This document shows, one piece after another, positions 9,478-17,881 of a DNA stretch of 64,000 nt. The DNA is from Bradyrhizobium sp. LTSP849 (lineage in GTDB: Bacteria; Pseudomonadota; Alphaproteobacteria; Rhizobiales; Xanthobacteraceae), in contig NZ_JYMR01000023.1 in the NCBI RefSeq assembly GCF_000938255.1, forward strand, positions 434,001 through 498,000, in the 5' to 3' direction. Positions within the stretch are counted from its first letter, which is position 1; each line of letters opens with the position of its first letter. The notes beneath the pieces were generated by a model. It searched no databases and was not told the origin of the DNA. It saw nothing but the letters and a program-made list of their open reading frames with translations. The position numbers were made by a program, and so were the translations under genes.

Positions 9478-10907
9478 TGGCGGCAAGGCTTGATGTTGCC
9501 GACCTGTCGCTGGTCGACGCGGCGGATGCGGTGCGCAAGGGCGAGGTGAGTGCGGTATCGCTGCTGGAGGCGTGCCTCGCCAATCTCGACTCCCATGAGG
9601 AGGCGGTCAACGCCACGATCTGGGTGGACAAAGAGGCCGCATTCGCTGCTGCCCGTGCCGCCGATGCCAAGCGCGCCGCGGGCGGACCGATCGGGCCGTT
9701 ACACGGGCTGCCGCTGGCGCACAAGGACATGTACTATCAGGCCGGCCGTCTCTCCAGTTGCGGCTCGGTCATTCGCCGCGATTTCGTGCCCGACTACAGC
9801 GCGACGGTGATCGAGCGGCTCAGCGCTGCCGGCGCTTATGCGTTCGCCGGCCTCAACATGGCGGAGTTCGCGCAGAATGGCACCGGCCACAACCGTCACC
9901 ATGGCGACTGCCACAATCCCTGGAATCTACCCTACATCACCGGCGGCTCCTCCAGTGGATCTGGCGCGGCGGTGGCGGCCCGCTTCACCTTTGCCGCACT
10001 GGGCTCCGACACCGGCGGCTCGATTCGTCTTCCCGCCGCGGCCAACGGCGTCAGCGGCATCAAGCCGACGCAGACCCGCGTCAGCCGCTACGGCGTGATG
10101 CCTTTGTCCTTCTCGGCCGACAATGTCGGTCCGCTCGCCCGTACCGCGCGCGATTGTGCCCGGATCATGAGCGTCATCGCCGGGCACGACCCGCGCGACC
10201 CGACCAGCGCCGAGATGCCCGTGCCTGACTACGAGGCGGGGCTGACCGGCGACCTTCGCGGTATCCGTATCGGCATGCCCTCGACCTACTTCCTCGACGA
10301 GGTGGACGCGCCGGTGCGGGCGGCGATCGAGGCTGCAGCTTCCGTGCTGGCCGGGCGCGGCGCAACGATCGTGCCTCTGACATTGCCGCTGATGGATGCG
10401 GTCGCGACCTATGCCTCAGTGGTGTCGCGTGTCGAAGGCGCCACGATCCACGCCGAGTGGATGCGCCAACGGCCGCAGGACTTCGCCACCCATATCAATG
10501 GGCGGATGTTTCCGGGCTATGCGATCCCCGCCACCTATTACGTCGAGGCCCTGAGCCGGCGCGGCCCGATCCTGAAGGCGTTCGCCAAGGAGGTGTTCAG
10601 CCAGGTCGATCTCTTGGTCACGCCCACCATCCGCACCTGCCTGCCGACGCTCGCGGCCACCGATATCGACAACGGTCCGCCGGGAACGGAGCAGGTGGCG
10701 CTGGGCATCTCCACGAACACGCGGCCGTTCAACTATCTCGGCCTGCCGTCGATGAGCATTCCCTGCGGCTTCGATCCGAACGGCTTGCCGATCGGCTTGC
10801 AGATCAGTGGGCGTCCGTTCGCGGAAGCCGCGGTGTTGCAGGCGGCCGACGCCTATCAACGTGATACCGACTGGCATGCGCGCCGGCCGGAGATCGCAGC
10901 AGTCTGA
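9474..10907 (+). CDS. Amidase signature family enzyme (AtzE/GatA-like), first copy
   Basis: This 477-residue cytoplasmic hydrolase acts on C-N amide-type bonds. The amidase-signature triad is visible: K84 in 'LAHKDMYY', cis-Ser S159 in 'GGSSSGSG', and nucleophile S183 in 'GSDTGGSIRLP', with the standard 24-residue spacing between the serines. Start may be ATG 9474 or 9477; both overlap the small-subunit gene. Length is usual for the family. Because the partner is AtzG-like, a substrate such as a carboxylated urea, biuret-like compound or small amide is possible, but the sequence does not fix it. Confidence 0.9.
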   Translation: MMAARLDVADLSLVDAADAVRKGEVSAVSLLEACLANLDSHEEAVNATIWVDKEAAFAAARAADAKRAAGGPIGPLHGLPLAHKDMYYQAGRLSSCGSVIRRDFVPDYSATVIERLSAAGAYAFAGLNMAEFAQNGTGHNRHHGDCHNPWNLPYITGGSSSGSGAAVAARFTFAALGSDTGGSIRLPAAANGVSGIKPTQTRVSRYGVMPLSFSADNVGPLARTARDCARIMSVIAGHDPRDPTSAEMPVPDYEAGLTGDLRGIRIGMPSTYFLDEVDAPVRAAIEAAASVLAGRGATIVPLTLPLMDAVATYASVVSRVEGATIHAEWMRQRPQDFATHINGRMFPGYAIPATYYVEALSRRGPILKAFAKEVFSQVDLLVTPTIRTCLPTLAATDIDNGPPGTEQVALGISTNTRPFNYLGLPSMSIPCGFDPNGLPIGLQISGRPFAEAAVLQAADAYQRDTDWHARRPEIAAV

Positions 10908-10953
10908 ACAATGAAACGCTACAACGACAAGAACGACAAGAAGGATGATGATC

Positions 10954-11166
10954 ATGCCGGAAACGCCCGACGAAGCCGCGCTTGCCCTTGAATTCGACGT
11001 TCTCGCCAAACGCGCTGGCCTTGCCATTCCCGAAGACCGCAAAGCTGCGCTGTTCGCGGGCTTCAAGGATCTGCGCCGCATGCTGGCCACGATGCGCCAG
11101 CCGCGCACCGCGGCAGACGAGCCGGCCGGCACATTCTCGATCCAGAGCGTGACGCGGGGGCTTTGA
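10954..11166 (+). CDS. AtzG-like (DUF4089) small amidase subunit, second copy
   Basis: A 70-residue protein. I chose ATG 10954 because AAGGA lies about eight bases upstream; in-frame ATGs at 10945 and 10948 are possible. The block 'RAGLAIPEDRKAALFAGFKDLRRML' resembles the first small subunit in layout (short helix, turn, long helix). Like the first copy it lies directly before an amidase gene, here with a two-base gap. The two small proteins share little identity by eye, so each probably serves its own amidase. Confidence 0.7.
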   Translation: MPETPDEAALALEFDVLAKRAGLAIPEDRKAALFAGFKDLRRMLATMRQPRTAADEPAGTFSIQSVTRGL

Positions 11167-11168
11167 TC

Positions 11169-12575
11169 ATGAGCGATACGAAATTGTTCGAGCTCAGCAT
11201 CGCCGACGCCGGCCGCAAGCTGCGCGACGGATCGATCACCTCGACGGCGCTCACCGAGGACGCGCTGTCGCGCATTGCCGCGATCGATCCCGCGCTCGAC
11301 AGCTTCATCACGGTGACCGCCGATCGCGCCCGTGCCGATGCTGCGGCCGCGGACGCCGCATTCGCCAAAGGGATCGACGGCGGGCCGATGCAGGGCGTGC
11401 CTTACGCGCTGAAAGACATCTACGACACCGCCGGTATCCGTTCGACCTGCCATTCCAAGCTGCGGCTGGATCATGTGCCGGCCGCCGATTCCGTGGTGGA
11501 GAGCAAGTTCAAGGCGCAAGGTGCAGTGCTGCTCGGCAAGCTTGCCACCCATGAATTCGCGCTCGGCGGTCCGAGCTTCGATCTGCCGTTTCCGCCGGCG
11601 CGCAATCCCTGGAATCGTGAGCACATTCCTGGCGGCTCGTCCTCCGGTTCGGGGGCTGCGGTTGCCGCCGGGCTGGTGCGCATGGCGATGGGTTCGGACA
11701 CCGGCGGCTCGATCCGAGGCCCCGCCGCCTATTGCGGCACGGTCGGGTTGAAGCCGACCTACGGCCTGGTCTCCCGACGCGGCGTGTTTCCGCTGTCAAC
11801 TACGCTCGACCATTGCGGCCCGTTGTCGTGGACGGTCGAGGATAGCGCGATCGCGCTGCAGACGATCGCCGGTTATGACGCGCTCGATCCGGCCAGCGTC
11901 GATATTCCCATACCGAACTATCTGGATGGGCTCGATCGGGGTGTGGACGGGCTGCGGATCGGCCTGCCCAGGCATTTTTTCGCCAAGGCGGAAGATGTGT
12001 CGGCCGAGGTGGTTGCGGCGATCGATCGCGCCGCGGAGCGGCTTGCGAAGCTCGGCGCTGTGGTCGAGGAGATCACGCTGCCGGACTACGACCTGTTCAA
12101 TGCCTGCGGCCGCATCATCATGTACACCGAGGCGTTCGCGATTCATGAGCAGGACTTCCAGAGGCGGCCGCTCGATTTCGGTCAGCTGACCTATCTGCGG
12201 ATGACGCTCGGCGCTTTTGTAACCGGGGCCGATATCCAGCAGGCGATGCGGTTGCGTCGCGAACTGTCGCGCGCGGTCAATCTGCAGCTCAAGAACTATG
12301 ATGCGCTGATCACGGCGAGCGCACTGATGCCGGCGCCGGCCTTCGCCGATATCGATCCGAACAGCCCGCCCAACTGGCCGATCCAAACCATGCCGTTCAA
12401 CGTCACCGGCAATCCGGCCATGTCGATTCCGACCGGCTTCTCGGCGTCGGGCCTGCCGCTGTCGATGCAAATCGTCGGCCGCGCCTTCGATGAAAGCATG
12501 GTGCTCCGCATCGGCGCCGCCTTCGAGTCCGCGACGGGGCTGAGCACCCGGCGCCCGACGCTTGCTAGGGGCTAG
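11169..12575 (+). CDS. Amidase signature family enzyme, second copy
   Basis: A 468-residue cytoplasmic amidase. ATG 11169 is preferred over the TTG two codons upstream. The triad is K82 ('YALKDIYD'), S157 ('GGSSSGSG') and S181 ('GSDTGGSIRGP'), with normal 24-residue spacing. Compared with the first amidase the core motifs are kept, but the substrate-side loops between the two serines and after residue 190 differ, so different substrates are likely. It is the last gene of the plus-strand operon; the next gene is convergent, with 48 bases between stops and no obvious terminator hairpin. Confidence 0.9.
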   Translation: MSDTKLFELSIADAGRKLRDGSITSTALTEDALSRIAAIDPALDSFITVTADRARADAAAADAAFAKGIDGGPMQGVPYALKDIYDTAGIRSTCHSKLRLDHVPAADSVVESKFKAQGAVLLGKLATHEFALGGPSFDLPFPPARNPWNREHIPGGSSSGSGAAVAAGLVRMAMGSDTGGSIRGPAAYCGTVGLKPTYGLVSRRGVFPLSTTLDHCGPLSWTVEDSAIALQTIAGYDALDPASVDIPIPNYLDGLDRGVDGLRIGLPRHFFAKAEDVSAEVVAAIDRAAERLAKLGAVVEEITLPDYDLFNACGRIIMYTEAFAIHEQDFQRRPLDFGQLTYLRMTLGAFVTGADIQQAMRLRRELSRAVNLQLKNYDALITASALMPAPAFADIDPNSPPNWPIQTMPFNVTGNPAMSIPTGFSASGLPLSMQIVGRAFDESMVLRIGAAFESATGLSTRRPTLARG

Positions 12576-12623
12576 GCGATAGGTTGCCTGCGATAGTGTC
12601 AGTCAGTCTGATCGCAAGGAAGC

Positions 12624-13634
12624 TCAGCCCCATCGCATGGGTTTCCCACCATTCGCCGCACTCTCCTGAGCGAGTATTGCGATGCGCGTGGCGCGCAGGG
12701 CCTCGCTTGCAGGAAGTTGCAAGGTCTTGCCATGGGCAAGATGATCAAAGACGAAGCCGGCAGGCGAGGCGCCCACGGGCAGGTCGACTTCGCGCCGGGG
12801 TCTAGTCGCCGTCTCGACGAGCAGTCGGTTTTCCGCGAAGAGAACGTCAGCACGGCCCTTTGTCCCGGACATCCGCATGGCATAGTCGCCATGCCGTGGC
12901 GACGCTTCGGGCTGGATCCAGTCGACCTCGATCGCGAATTGCGGGCCGCCATCGCAGGCGAGGATGGCACGCCCCAGCGCGGGAAAGTTCGTCGTGCCGG
13001 CCGCCGGGGTCGGCGAGATCCAGCCGCTGATCGTGCCACTGCTGTACCCCGTCAACCAAAGCGCGAGATCAATGTCGTGGACTGTCAGGTCAGCGAGGAT
13101 GCCGCCATAAGTCGCGGGCTCGAACATCCACGCCGGGCGGCGGCTCGGGACGAGCTTGTGTGGCCCGGTTGCGCTGATGGATACGACGTCCCCCAGTTCG
13201 CCGCTCTCGATCACTGAGCGGAGCGCGAGCGTCACCGGATAGAACCGCTTCTCGAGCAGAAGCGTCAGCAAATTGCGCCCGGCAAGCGCGTCTTCGATTG
13301 TTGCGAGCTGGGCCAGGGTCACCGCCATGGGCTTGTCGGCGATCGCGAATATGCCGCGGCGCAAAAGTTCGGCCACGATCGGAGCGCGAAGACCGAACTC
13401 GGTGAAGACCGCCGCAGCCTGAATCGGATACGCATCCAGAAGCGTATTCGGGTCGGCGTAGCCAGGCGCCATGGTGCGTCGTTCGAGCTCGGCGCGTCGC
13501 GCCGGGTCATGGTCGGCGATGGCCACGACCCTGACGTCGGTTCGGTTCGCAATCTCTGAAAGTACATATTCGACATGCGGGTGGGCTGCGCCAATGATAG
13601 CTATGTCGATCGTCTCGGAACTACGCGCCGGCAT
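12624..13634 (-). CDS. Gfo/Idh/MocA family NAD(P)-dependent oxidoreductase
   Basis: A 336-residue sugar or inositol dehydrogenase-type protein. The start at 13634 is supported by GGAGGT shortly upstream and overlaps the end of the previous gene by 14 bases. The N-terminal Rossmann fold begins 'IDIAIIGAAHPHVEYVL', where the usual GxGxxG is altered to GAAHPH, so cofactor binding may be atypical. 'GIFAIADKPMAVT' corresponds to the EKP motif, with D in place of E. A C-terminal Gfo/Idh/MocA sandwich domain follows. It is probably the last gene of the minus-strand amino-sugar operon. Substrate unknown. Confidence 0.87.
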   Translation of the reverse strand: MPARSSETIDIAIIGAAHPHVEYVLSEIANRTDVRVVAIADHDPARRAELERRTMAPGYADPNTLLDAYPIQAAAVFTEFGLRAPIVAELLRRGIFAIADKPMAVTLAQLATIEDALAGRNLLTLLLEKRFYPVTLALRSVIESGELGDVVSISATGPHKLVPSRRPAWMFEPATYGGILADLTVHDIDLALWLTGYSSGTISGWISPTPAAGTTNFPALGRAILACDGGPQFAIEVDWIQPEASPRHGDYAMRMSGTKGRADVLFAENRLLVETATRPRREVDLPVGASPAGFVFDHLAHGKTLQLPASEALRATRIAILAQESAANGGKPMRWG

Positions 13635-14670
13635 GACTGACCTCCGGTGCGATCTGGCTGGGGCTGACGGCCCGACCTTCCGCGGCCGAGCGATAGATGG
13701 CGTCAACCAGTCTCGCAGCTTCGAATCCGTCCCTGAACGAGCTCGCGGGCGCCCGTCGCTCCCGGACAGCCTGGACGAAGTCGCGCCATTGCGCGATATG
13801 CCCGTCGATGCCGATGGCCTTGGGATCGCTGGCGGCGCTTCCAACCCCGGCCGCACTTGGCGGCTCCGCAACGTCAGCAAAATCCCAGCGGACGATGCTG
13901 TCGTTTGCGAGCTCGCAACTGCCACGATCCGTGAATAGTCGAAGCATGGCCGGCCGCCCCGGCGGCAGCGCCGTGCTCGTCACGATCACGCCAAGCGTGC
14001 CGGATGCGAAGGAGAGCAGCGCCGCTGTCGTGTCCTCGACGGCGTGGTTGTGTCCGAGCGTTGCCGTCTTACCCTGAACACTGTCAACGGTCCCGAACAG
14101 CCAGAGCATCAGATCGAGATTGTGAACCCCCTGGTTGAACAGCGAGCCCCCGCCGTGCCCTGCTTCGCTGCGCCAGGGTTTCTCCGCGTAGTAGGCGTCA
14201 GAGCGGTACCAATGGATCGCCGCCTCGATCAGGCGCGCCTGTCCGAGACGTCCTGTGTCGAGCAGGTTCTTGATCGCCTGGTGCTGGGGTTCGAGACGCC
14301 GTTGTGAAACCACGCCGCATGTCAGTTGCGAGCGCTCGGCGGCGCGGACCAGGGATGCGGCCTCGGCCGGATCGACGCAGAGCGGTTTCTCGACAAGCAC
14401 GTGCCGTCCGGCCTCGATCGCAGCAAGTGCGGCGTCATGGTGAGCACCGCTCGGGGTGCAGACCACGACCGCGTCGATCTCGGCATTTGCCAGCATCGCG
14501 TCGGTGGTTGCGAATGTCGGAATGGGTTCGCCATTCATGCACGCTGCAATTTGCTCGGGCGTGCCGCCGGCGATCGCGGACAAAACGGTTTCGTCGAGTG
14601 CCCGTATAGCCCGCGCGTGCGTTTCACCGATCGCCCCTGGACCGATCAATCCGATGCGAAGCCGGTTCAT
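13621..14670 (-). CDS. Gfo/Idh/MocA family NAD(P)-dependent oxidoreductase
   Basis: A 349-residue dehydrogenase with canonical features: Rossmann motif 'IGLIGPGAIGETHARAI' and the 'HVLVEKPLCVD' EKP motif that positions the catalytic Lys. The C-terminal domain has 'HGGGSLFNQGVHNLDLMLWL', including the conserved His region of the family. It lies 10 bases after the stop of the NagB-NagA fusion and overlaps the following oxidoreductase. It probably oxidises or epimerises a sugar or amino-sugar derivative together with its paralogue; the two share a fold but little identity. Confidence 0.9.
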   Translation of the reverse strand: MNRLRIGLIGPGAIGETHARAIRALDETVLSAIAGGTPEQIAACMNGEPIPTFATTDAMLANAEIDAVVVCTPSGAHHDAALAAIEAGRHVLVEKPLCVDPAEAASLVRAAERSQLTCGVVSQRRLEPQHQAIKNLLDTGRLGQARLIEAAIHWYRSDAYYAEKPWRSEAGHGGGSLFNQGVHNLDLMLWLFGTVDSVQGKTATLGHNHAVEDTTAALLSFASGTLGVIVTSTALPPGRPAMLRLFTDRGSCELANDSIVRWDFADVAEPPSAAGVGSAASDPKAIGIDGHIAQWRDFVQAVRERRAPASSFRDGFEAARLVDAIYRSAAEGRAVSPSQIAPEVSHAGA

Positions 14671-14680
14671 GTCTCAGTCC

Positions 14681-16627
14681 TCAAGGGTTGAAGGGGTACG
14701 GCCGGCCCGCAACATAAACCGTCTCAGGCACGAGAGACCCATCCTCGTCGAGATGGAAGCGCAGCAGATCGGCGGGCGCCCCGACCGTCAGCGCAGGAAG
14801 GTCGAATGGTATACGGGGATTGATCGTTGCCAGCCTCAGCGCCTCTGCCAGGGTCAATCCGGCCATGCGTCTGGCCGTGGCTATTCCGAACATGAGGCTG
14901 ACGGCAGCTCCCGCCAGAAAGGACGTGCCGACGACCTCCAGCCGGCCGTTGGCTTTCAGCTCGACCTTGCCGCCGATCGGCGCGTCATAGATTCCAGGTG
15001 CGCAACCCGCGAGCGCGGCAGCGTCTGAAACCAGGATCGATCGCTCCAGTCCCTTTGCACGCAGCATGGACTTGAAGGCCTCGGCGGGAAGGTGATGGCC
15101 ATCAGCGATGAAGCTCGCCCACAACCTGTCTTCTGCCAGTTGGGTCCAGATCGGGTTGGGATGTCGCGGCAGCGTGGCCGCGATGCCGTTGCCAAGGTGC
15201 GTTGACAGCATCGCTCCGGCCACGACGGCCGCAGAGATCTGATCCTGCGTCGCGCTGGTATGGCCGAGCGCGACATGAACTCCGCGAGCCCGAAGGCCGC
15301 GCACATACGCGTCAGTTTCCGGCCAGTGCGGCGACAATGTCACGAGGCTGATGAGGTTTCCGCTGGCGGCTTGCCAGGCGTCGAACTCATCGAGACTTGG
15401 CGGCCTGACATGCTCGGCCGGATGCGCACCGCGGGGACCGTCCTCCGGCGCGATATGCGGTCCTTCAAGATGGACGAAGGGCATCGCGTGCTTGAGGAGC
15501 GGATCGCTATCGCGCGCCTGCGCTATAGCCTGTAACGCATCGATGATCGCATCGTGCGACGCCGTGATGAGCGTCGGGGCAAATCGCGACACGCCGCTGT
15601 TGTGGACGGCTGTGGCGAGGTCGCGGACCGTCTGGGGATCGGGGCGCGCATTGAGATCGTGGCCGGCAAAGCCATTCAATTGCAGATCGAACAGGCCGAG
15701 TGACAGCCATAGCCCGTCATCAGGTCCGCCGGGAATGATCTCCGAGATCCGGCCGCCCTGAATGACGATCGTGCGGAGCTCCCCGGTGTCCGGGTCGCGG
15801 CCCGAGACGCGCGTTGCCGGATCGGTCATGCGCACCGGTGTTTGCAACGAGAGCTGCGGCGGCGTGGACTCCTGGTCGAGATACAGCGTGCATCGCGGAT
15901 GCGTGCGGAGCGCACTCGCCGGGCAGGCCGTCCCGATCGGGCCGTACAGGGATCGCTCGACGGCGGCTCGCTTGGACGCGCCGGGTACGACGCAGAAAAG
16001 CTGGCCGGCGTCCAGCAGCCGGGGAATCGTCAGCGTGATCGCGTGTGTCGGGACGTCCCCGAGTGTCGAGAAACAGCCATCGTCAACTTGTTGCTGCCGG
16101 CAGATCGCGTCGAGTTCGACAACTTTGACCAGCTTCGTGTCATGCAGGTCGGCGACCGGCGGGTCATTGAATGCCAAGTGCCCATTGACGCCGATGCCGA
16201 GGCAGATGATGTCGATCGGGGCCTCGCTGAGAAGAGCCGCATAGCGCGCCGCTTCGCGGTCCGGATCTGGTTCTTGCCCGATCAGGTGAACGGCGCCGAA
16301 AGCGATACGCGAGAACAAATGACGCGTCAGCCAGGCCCCGAAGCGCTCCGGTGCATCCGCTGGAAGTCCGAGATATTCGTCCATGTGGAAGGCCGTGACG
16401 CGCCGCCAGTCGATATCGCGCTCGCATGCAAGGGCGTCCAGCATCTCCGCCTGGCTCGGCGCCGCGGCAAAAATCATCCGCACCGTGCTCTGCCGGGCGA
16501 GGCGGTCGCGCAGCACGGCAGCGACATCCGCGGCAGCCGCCCGGCCCATCGCACCCCGCGTTTCAAATGTCAGGATTGAGGGAGGTGCCGAAGCCGTCAT
16601 GCGCATCCATGGTTCTGCCGGGCCCAC
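14681..16627 (-). CDS. nagBA: Fused glucosamine-6-phosphate deaminase / N-acetylglucosamine-6-phosphate deacetylase (NagB-NagA)
   Basis: One 648-residue chain carries both enzymes of the GlcNAc-6-P to fructose-6-P route in the cytoplasm. Residues ~15-250 are NagB-like: 'FHMDEYLGLP' with the conserved Asp, then 'GIGVNGHLAFNDPP' (active-site His kept; Asp of the E. coli GNDGH motif is Asn, and FNE is FND). Residues ~265-640 are NagA-like: 'HLEGPHIAPEDG' metal-site Glu, 'LGHTSAT' and 'STHLGNGI' metal-site His, and 'VSDAAALAG' with the catalytic Asp. GTG 16627 follows a GGGGGT run; ATG 16606 or 16600 are alternatives. A LacI-type operator lies just upstream. Confidence 0.9.
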   Translation of the reverse strand: MGPAEPWMRMTASAPPSILTFETRGAMGRAAAADVAAVLRDRLARQSTVRMIFAAAPSQAEMLDALACERDIDWRRVTAFHMDEYLGLPADAPERFGAWLTRHLFSRIAFGAVHLIGQEPDPDREAARYAALLSEAPIDIICLGIGVNGHLAFNDPPVADLHDTKLVKVVELDAICRQQQVDDGCFSTLGDVPTHAITLTIPRLLDAGQLFCVVPGASKRAAVERSLYGPIGTACPASALRTHPRCTLYLDQESTPPQLSLQTPVRMTDPATRVSGRDPDTGELRTIVIQGGRISEIIPGGPDDGLWLSLGLFDLQLNGFAGHDLNARPDPQTVRDLATAVHNSGVSRFAPTLITASHDAIIDALQAIAQARDSDPLLKHAMPFVHLEGPHIAPEDGPRGAHPAEHVRPPSLDEFDAWQAASGNLISLVTLSPHWPETDAYVRGLRARGVHVALGHTSATQDQISAAVVAGAMLSTHLGNGIAATLPRHPNPIWTQLAEDRLWASFIADGHHLPAEAFKSMLRAKGLERSILVSDAAALAGCAPGIYDAPIGGKVELKANGRLEVVGTSFLAGAAVSLMFGIATARRMAGLTLAEALRLATINPRIPFDLPALTVGAPADLLRFHLDEDGSLVPETVYVAGRPYPFNP

Positions 16628-16654
16628 TCGTTACCCCCGAGCGACGAGAATGTA

Positions 16655-16670
16655 ATGCAACCGGTTGCAT
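16655..16670. promoter_or_regulatory. LacI-type operator in the nagBA / lacI divergent region
   Basis: A perfect 16-bp palindrome, ATGCAACCGGTTGCAT, lies 28 bases from the nagBA start and 70 bases from the regulator start. Its form (even palindrome with a central CG) is typical of LacI/GalR-family operators. Its 12-bp core recurs before the SBP gene at 17826-17837, which argues for one regulator acting on both. Confidence 0.85.
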
Positions 16671-16708
16671 GTCAAGCTTGCGCCCTAGGCCCTATCAAGG
16701 CATGTGTA

Positions 16709-16720
16709 ATGGCATGCCAT
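16709..16720. promoter_or_regulatory. Second palindrome upstream of the LacI gene
   Basis: A perfect 12-bp palindrome, ATGGCATGCCAT, ends 20 bases before the GTG start of the regulator. It shares only a loose pattern with the CCGG-centred operator, so it may be an auxiliary site, the site of another protein, or chance. Confidence 0.35.
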
Positions 16721-16739
16721 GCAGTGGAGGCGGCCTGCG

Positions 16740-17777
16740 GTGAAGCGCGATTCCGAGAGCGGCGGGGAGCGGCGTCCAGCGGTCGTGCCGACGATCAGTC
16801 AGGTTGCGAAGGCCTCCGGGGTTTCGCGCGCGACCGTATCGCGCGCCTTCTCGCGACCTGAGATGCTGACCGAAGAGACTGTCCGGCGCGTCAAGGAGGT
16901 CGCCGATAAGTTGGGCTACGTGCCGAACCAGGTCGCTCGCGCACTCTCGACTGGACGCCACGGCAATGTCGCGCTCATCGTCTCCGATGTCGCCAACCCG
17001 TTCTTTCCGCCGCTGATCAGGGCTGCGCAACTGCGCGCCGACCAGGCGGGGCTGTGCGTTTTCCTCGGCAATTCGGACGAAGATCCCGCGCGCGAGGAAT
17101 TGCTGGTCGGCCGCTTCATCGGCCAGGTGGAGGGGCTTGTCCTCGCCTCATCCCGTCTGGATGAAGAGCACATAAGGCGCCATGCGACGCGTCGGCCGTT
17201 GGTGCTCATCAATCGCGATATCGAGGGCATTACACGGGTATTGATCGACACGGCGCCAGGTGTCGCAGCTGCGATCGCGCATCTTGACGAGTTGGGGCAC
17301 CGGTACATCGCCTATGTCAGCGGCCCCACAACGTCGTGGTCCAACCAGCAACGGCGCAACGCCGTCCGCCGCGAGGCGGAGAAGCGCGGGATCAAGGTGA
17401 TCGCCGTTCCCGCGCGCCCACCGTCCTACGACACCGGCCGGCTGGCAGCCACCCAGATTGCCGCCAGCGGCGTCACCGCGGCGATCGCGTTCGACGACCT
17501 TGTCGCTCAAGGCCTGCTGGCAGGGCTCGCGGCGCTCGACGTCGAGGTGCCGAAATCATTCAGTGTCGTCGGCTGCGATGACGTCCTCGGCGAAACCACC
17601 TATCCACCGCTCACCACCGTGTCGGCGCGCTGTGCCGATGCGGGCGATGTCGCGGTTGGTCTCCTGCTCAGCCAGATGAATGGCGGCGTGTCGGGAGAGA
17701 TCCGCCACAAACTGAATTCTCATCTCGTCATTCGCGCCTCGACCGGTCCGGCGCCGGCGAAGCGGCGAGGCCGCTGA
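16740..17777 (+). CDS. LacI family transcriptional regulator
   Basis: A 345-residue repressor. GTG 16740 is chosen because GGAGG lies nine bases upstream. The N-terminal helix-turn-helix and hinge helix read 'TISQVAKASGVSRATVSRAF' and 'LGYVPNQVARALSTG', the classic LacI/GalR DNA-binding head. The rest is a periplasmic-binding-like sugar sensor domain ('GNVALIVSDVANPFFPPLI', 'SVVGCDDVLGETTYPPLTTV'). It is divergent from nagBA and lies 104 bases before the sugar-transporter SBP gene. Matching palindromes flank it on both sides, so it probably controls both units and itself in response to an amino-sugar or its phosphate. Confidence 0.92.
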   Translation: MKRDSESGGERRPAVVPTISQVAKASGVSRATVSRAFSRPEMLTEETVRRVKEVADKLGYVPNQVARALSTGRHGNVALIVSDVANPFFPPLIRAAQLRADQAGLCVFLGNSDEDPAREELLVGRFIGQVEGLVLASSRLDEEHIRRHATRRPLVLINRDIEGITRVLIDTAPGVAAAIAHLDELGHRYIAYVSGPTTSWSNQQRRNAVRREAEKRGIKVIAVPARPPSYDTGRLAATQIAASGVTAAIAFDDLVAQGLLAGLAALDVEVPKSFSVVGCDDVLGETTYPPLTTVSARCADAGDVAVGLLLSQMNGGVSGEIRHKLNSHLVIRASTGPAPAKRRGR

Positions 17778-17825
17778 CGATTTAGTCAACGGCCTCGGAA
17801 AGCGGCAATGGATCACAATTGACAC

Positions 17826-17837
17826 GCAACCGGTTGC
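17826..17837. promoter_or_regulatory. LacI-type operator upstream of the sugar SBP gene
   Basis: The 12-bp palindrome GCAACCGGTTGC is identical to the core of the site at 16655-16670 (positions 16657-16668); the right flank CAT also matches. It lies 44 bases upstream of the chosen SBP start and so in promoter position. Confidence 0.82.
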
Positions 17838-17881
17838 ATGCGAGCTTTTTCGCAGAATTTGTCCCATTCCGTATTGTGAGA

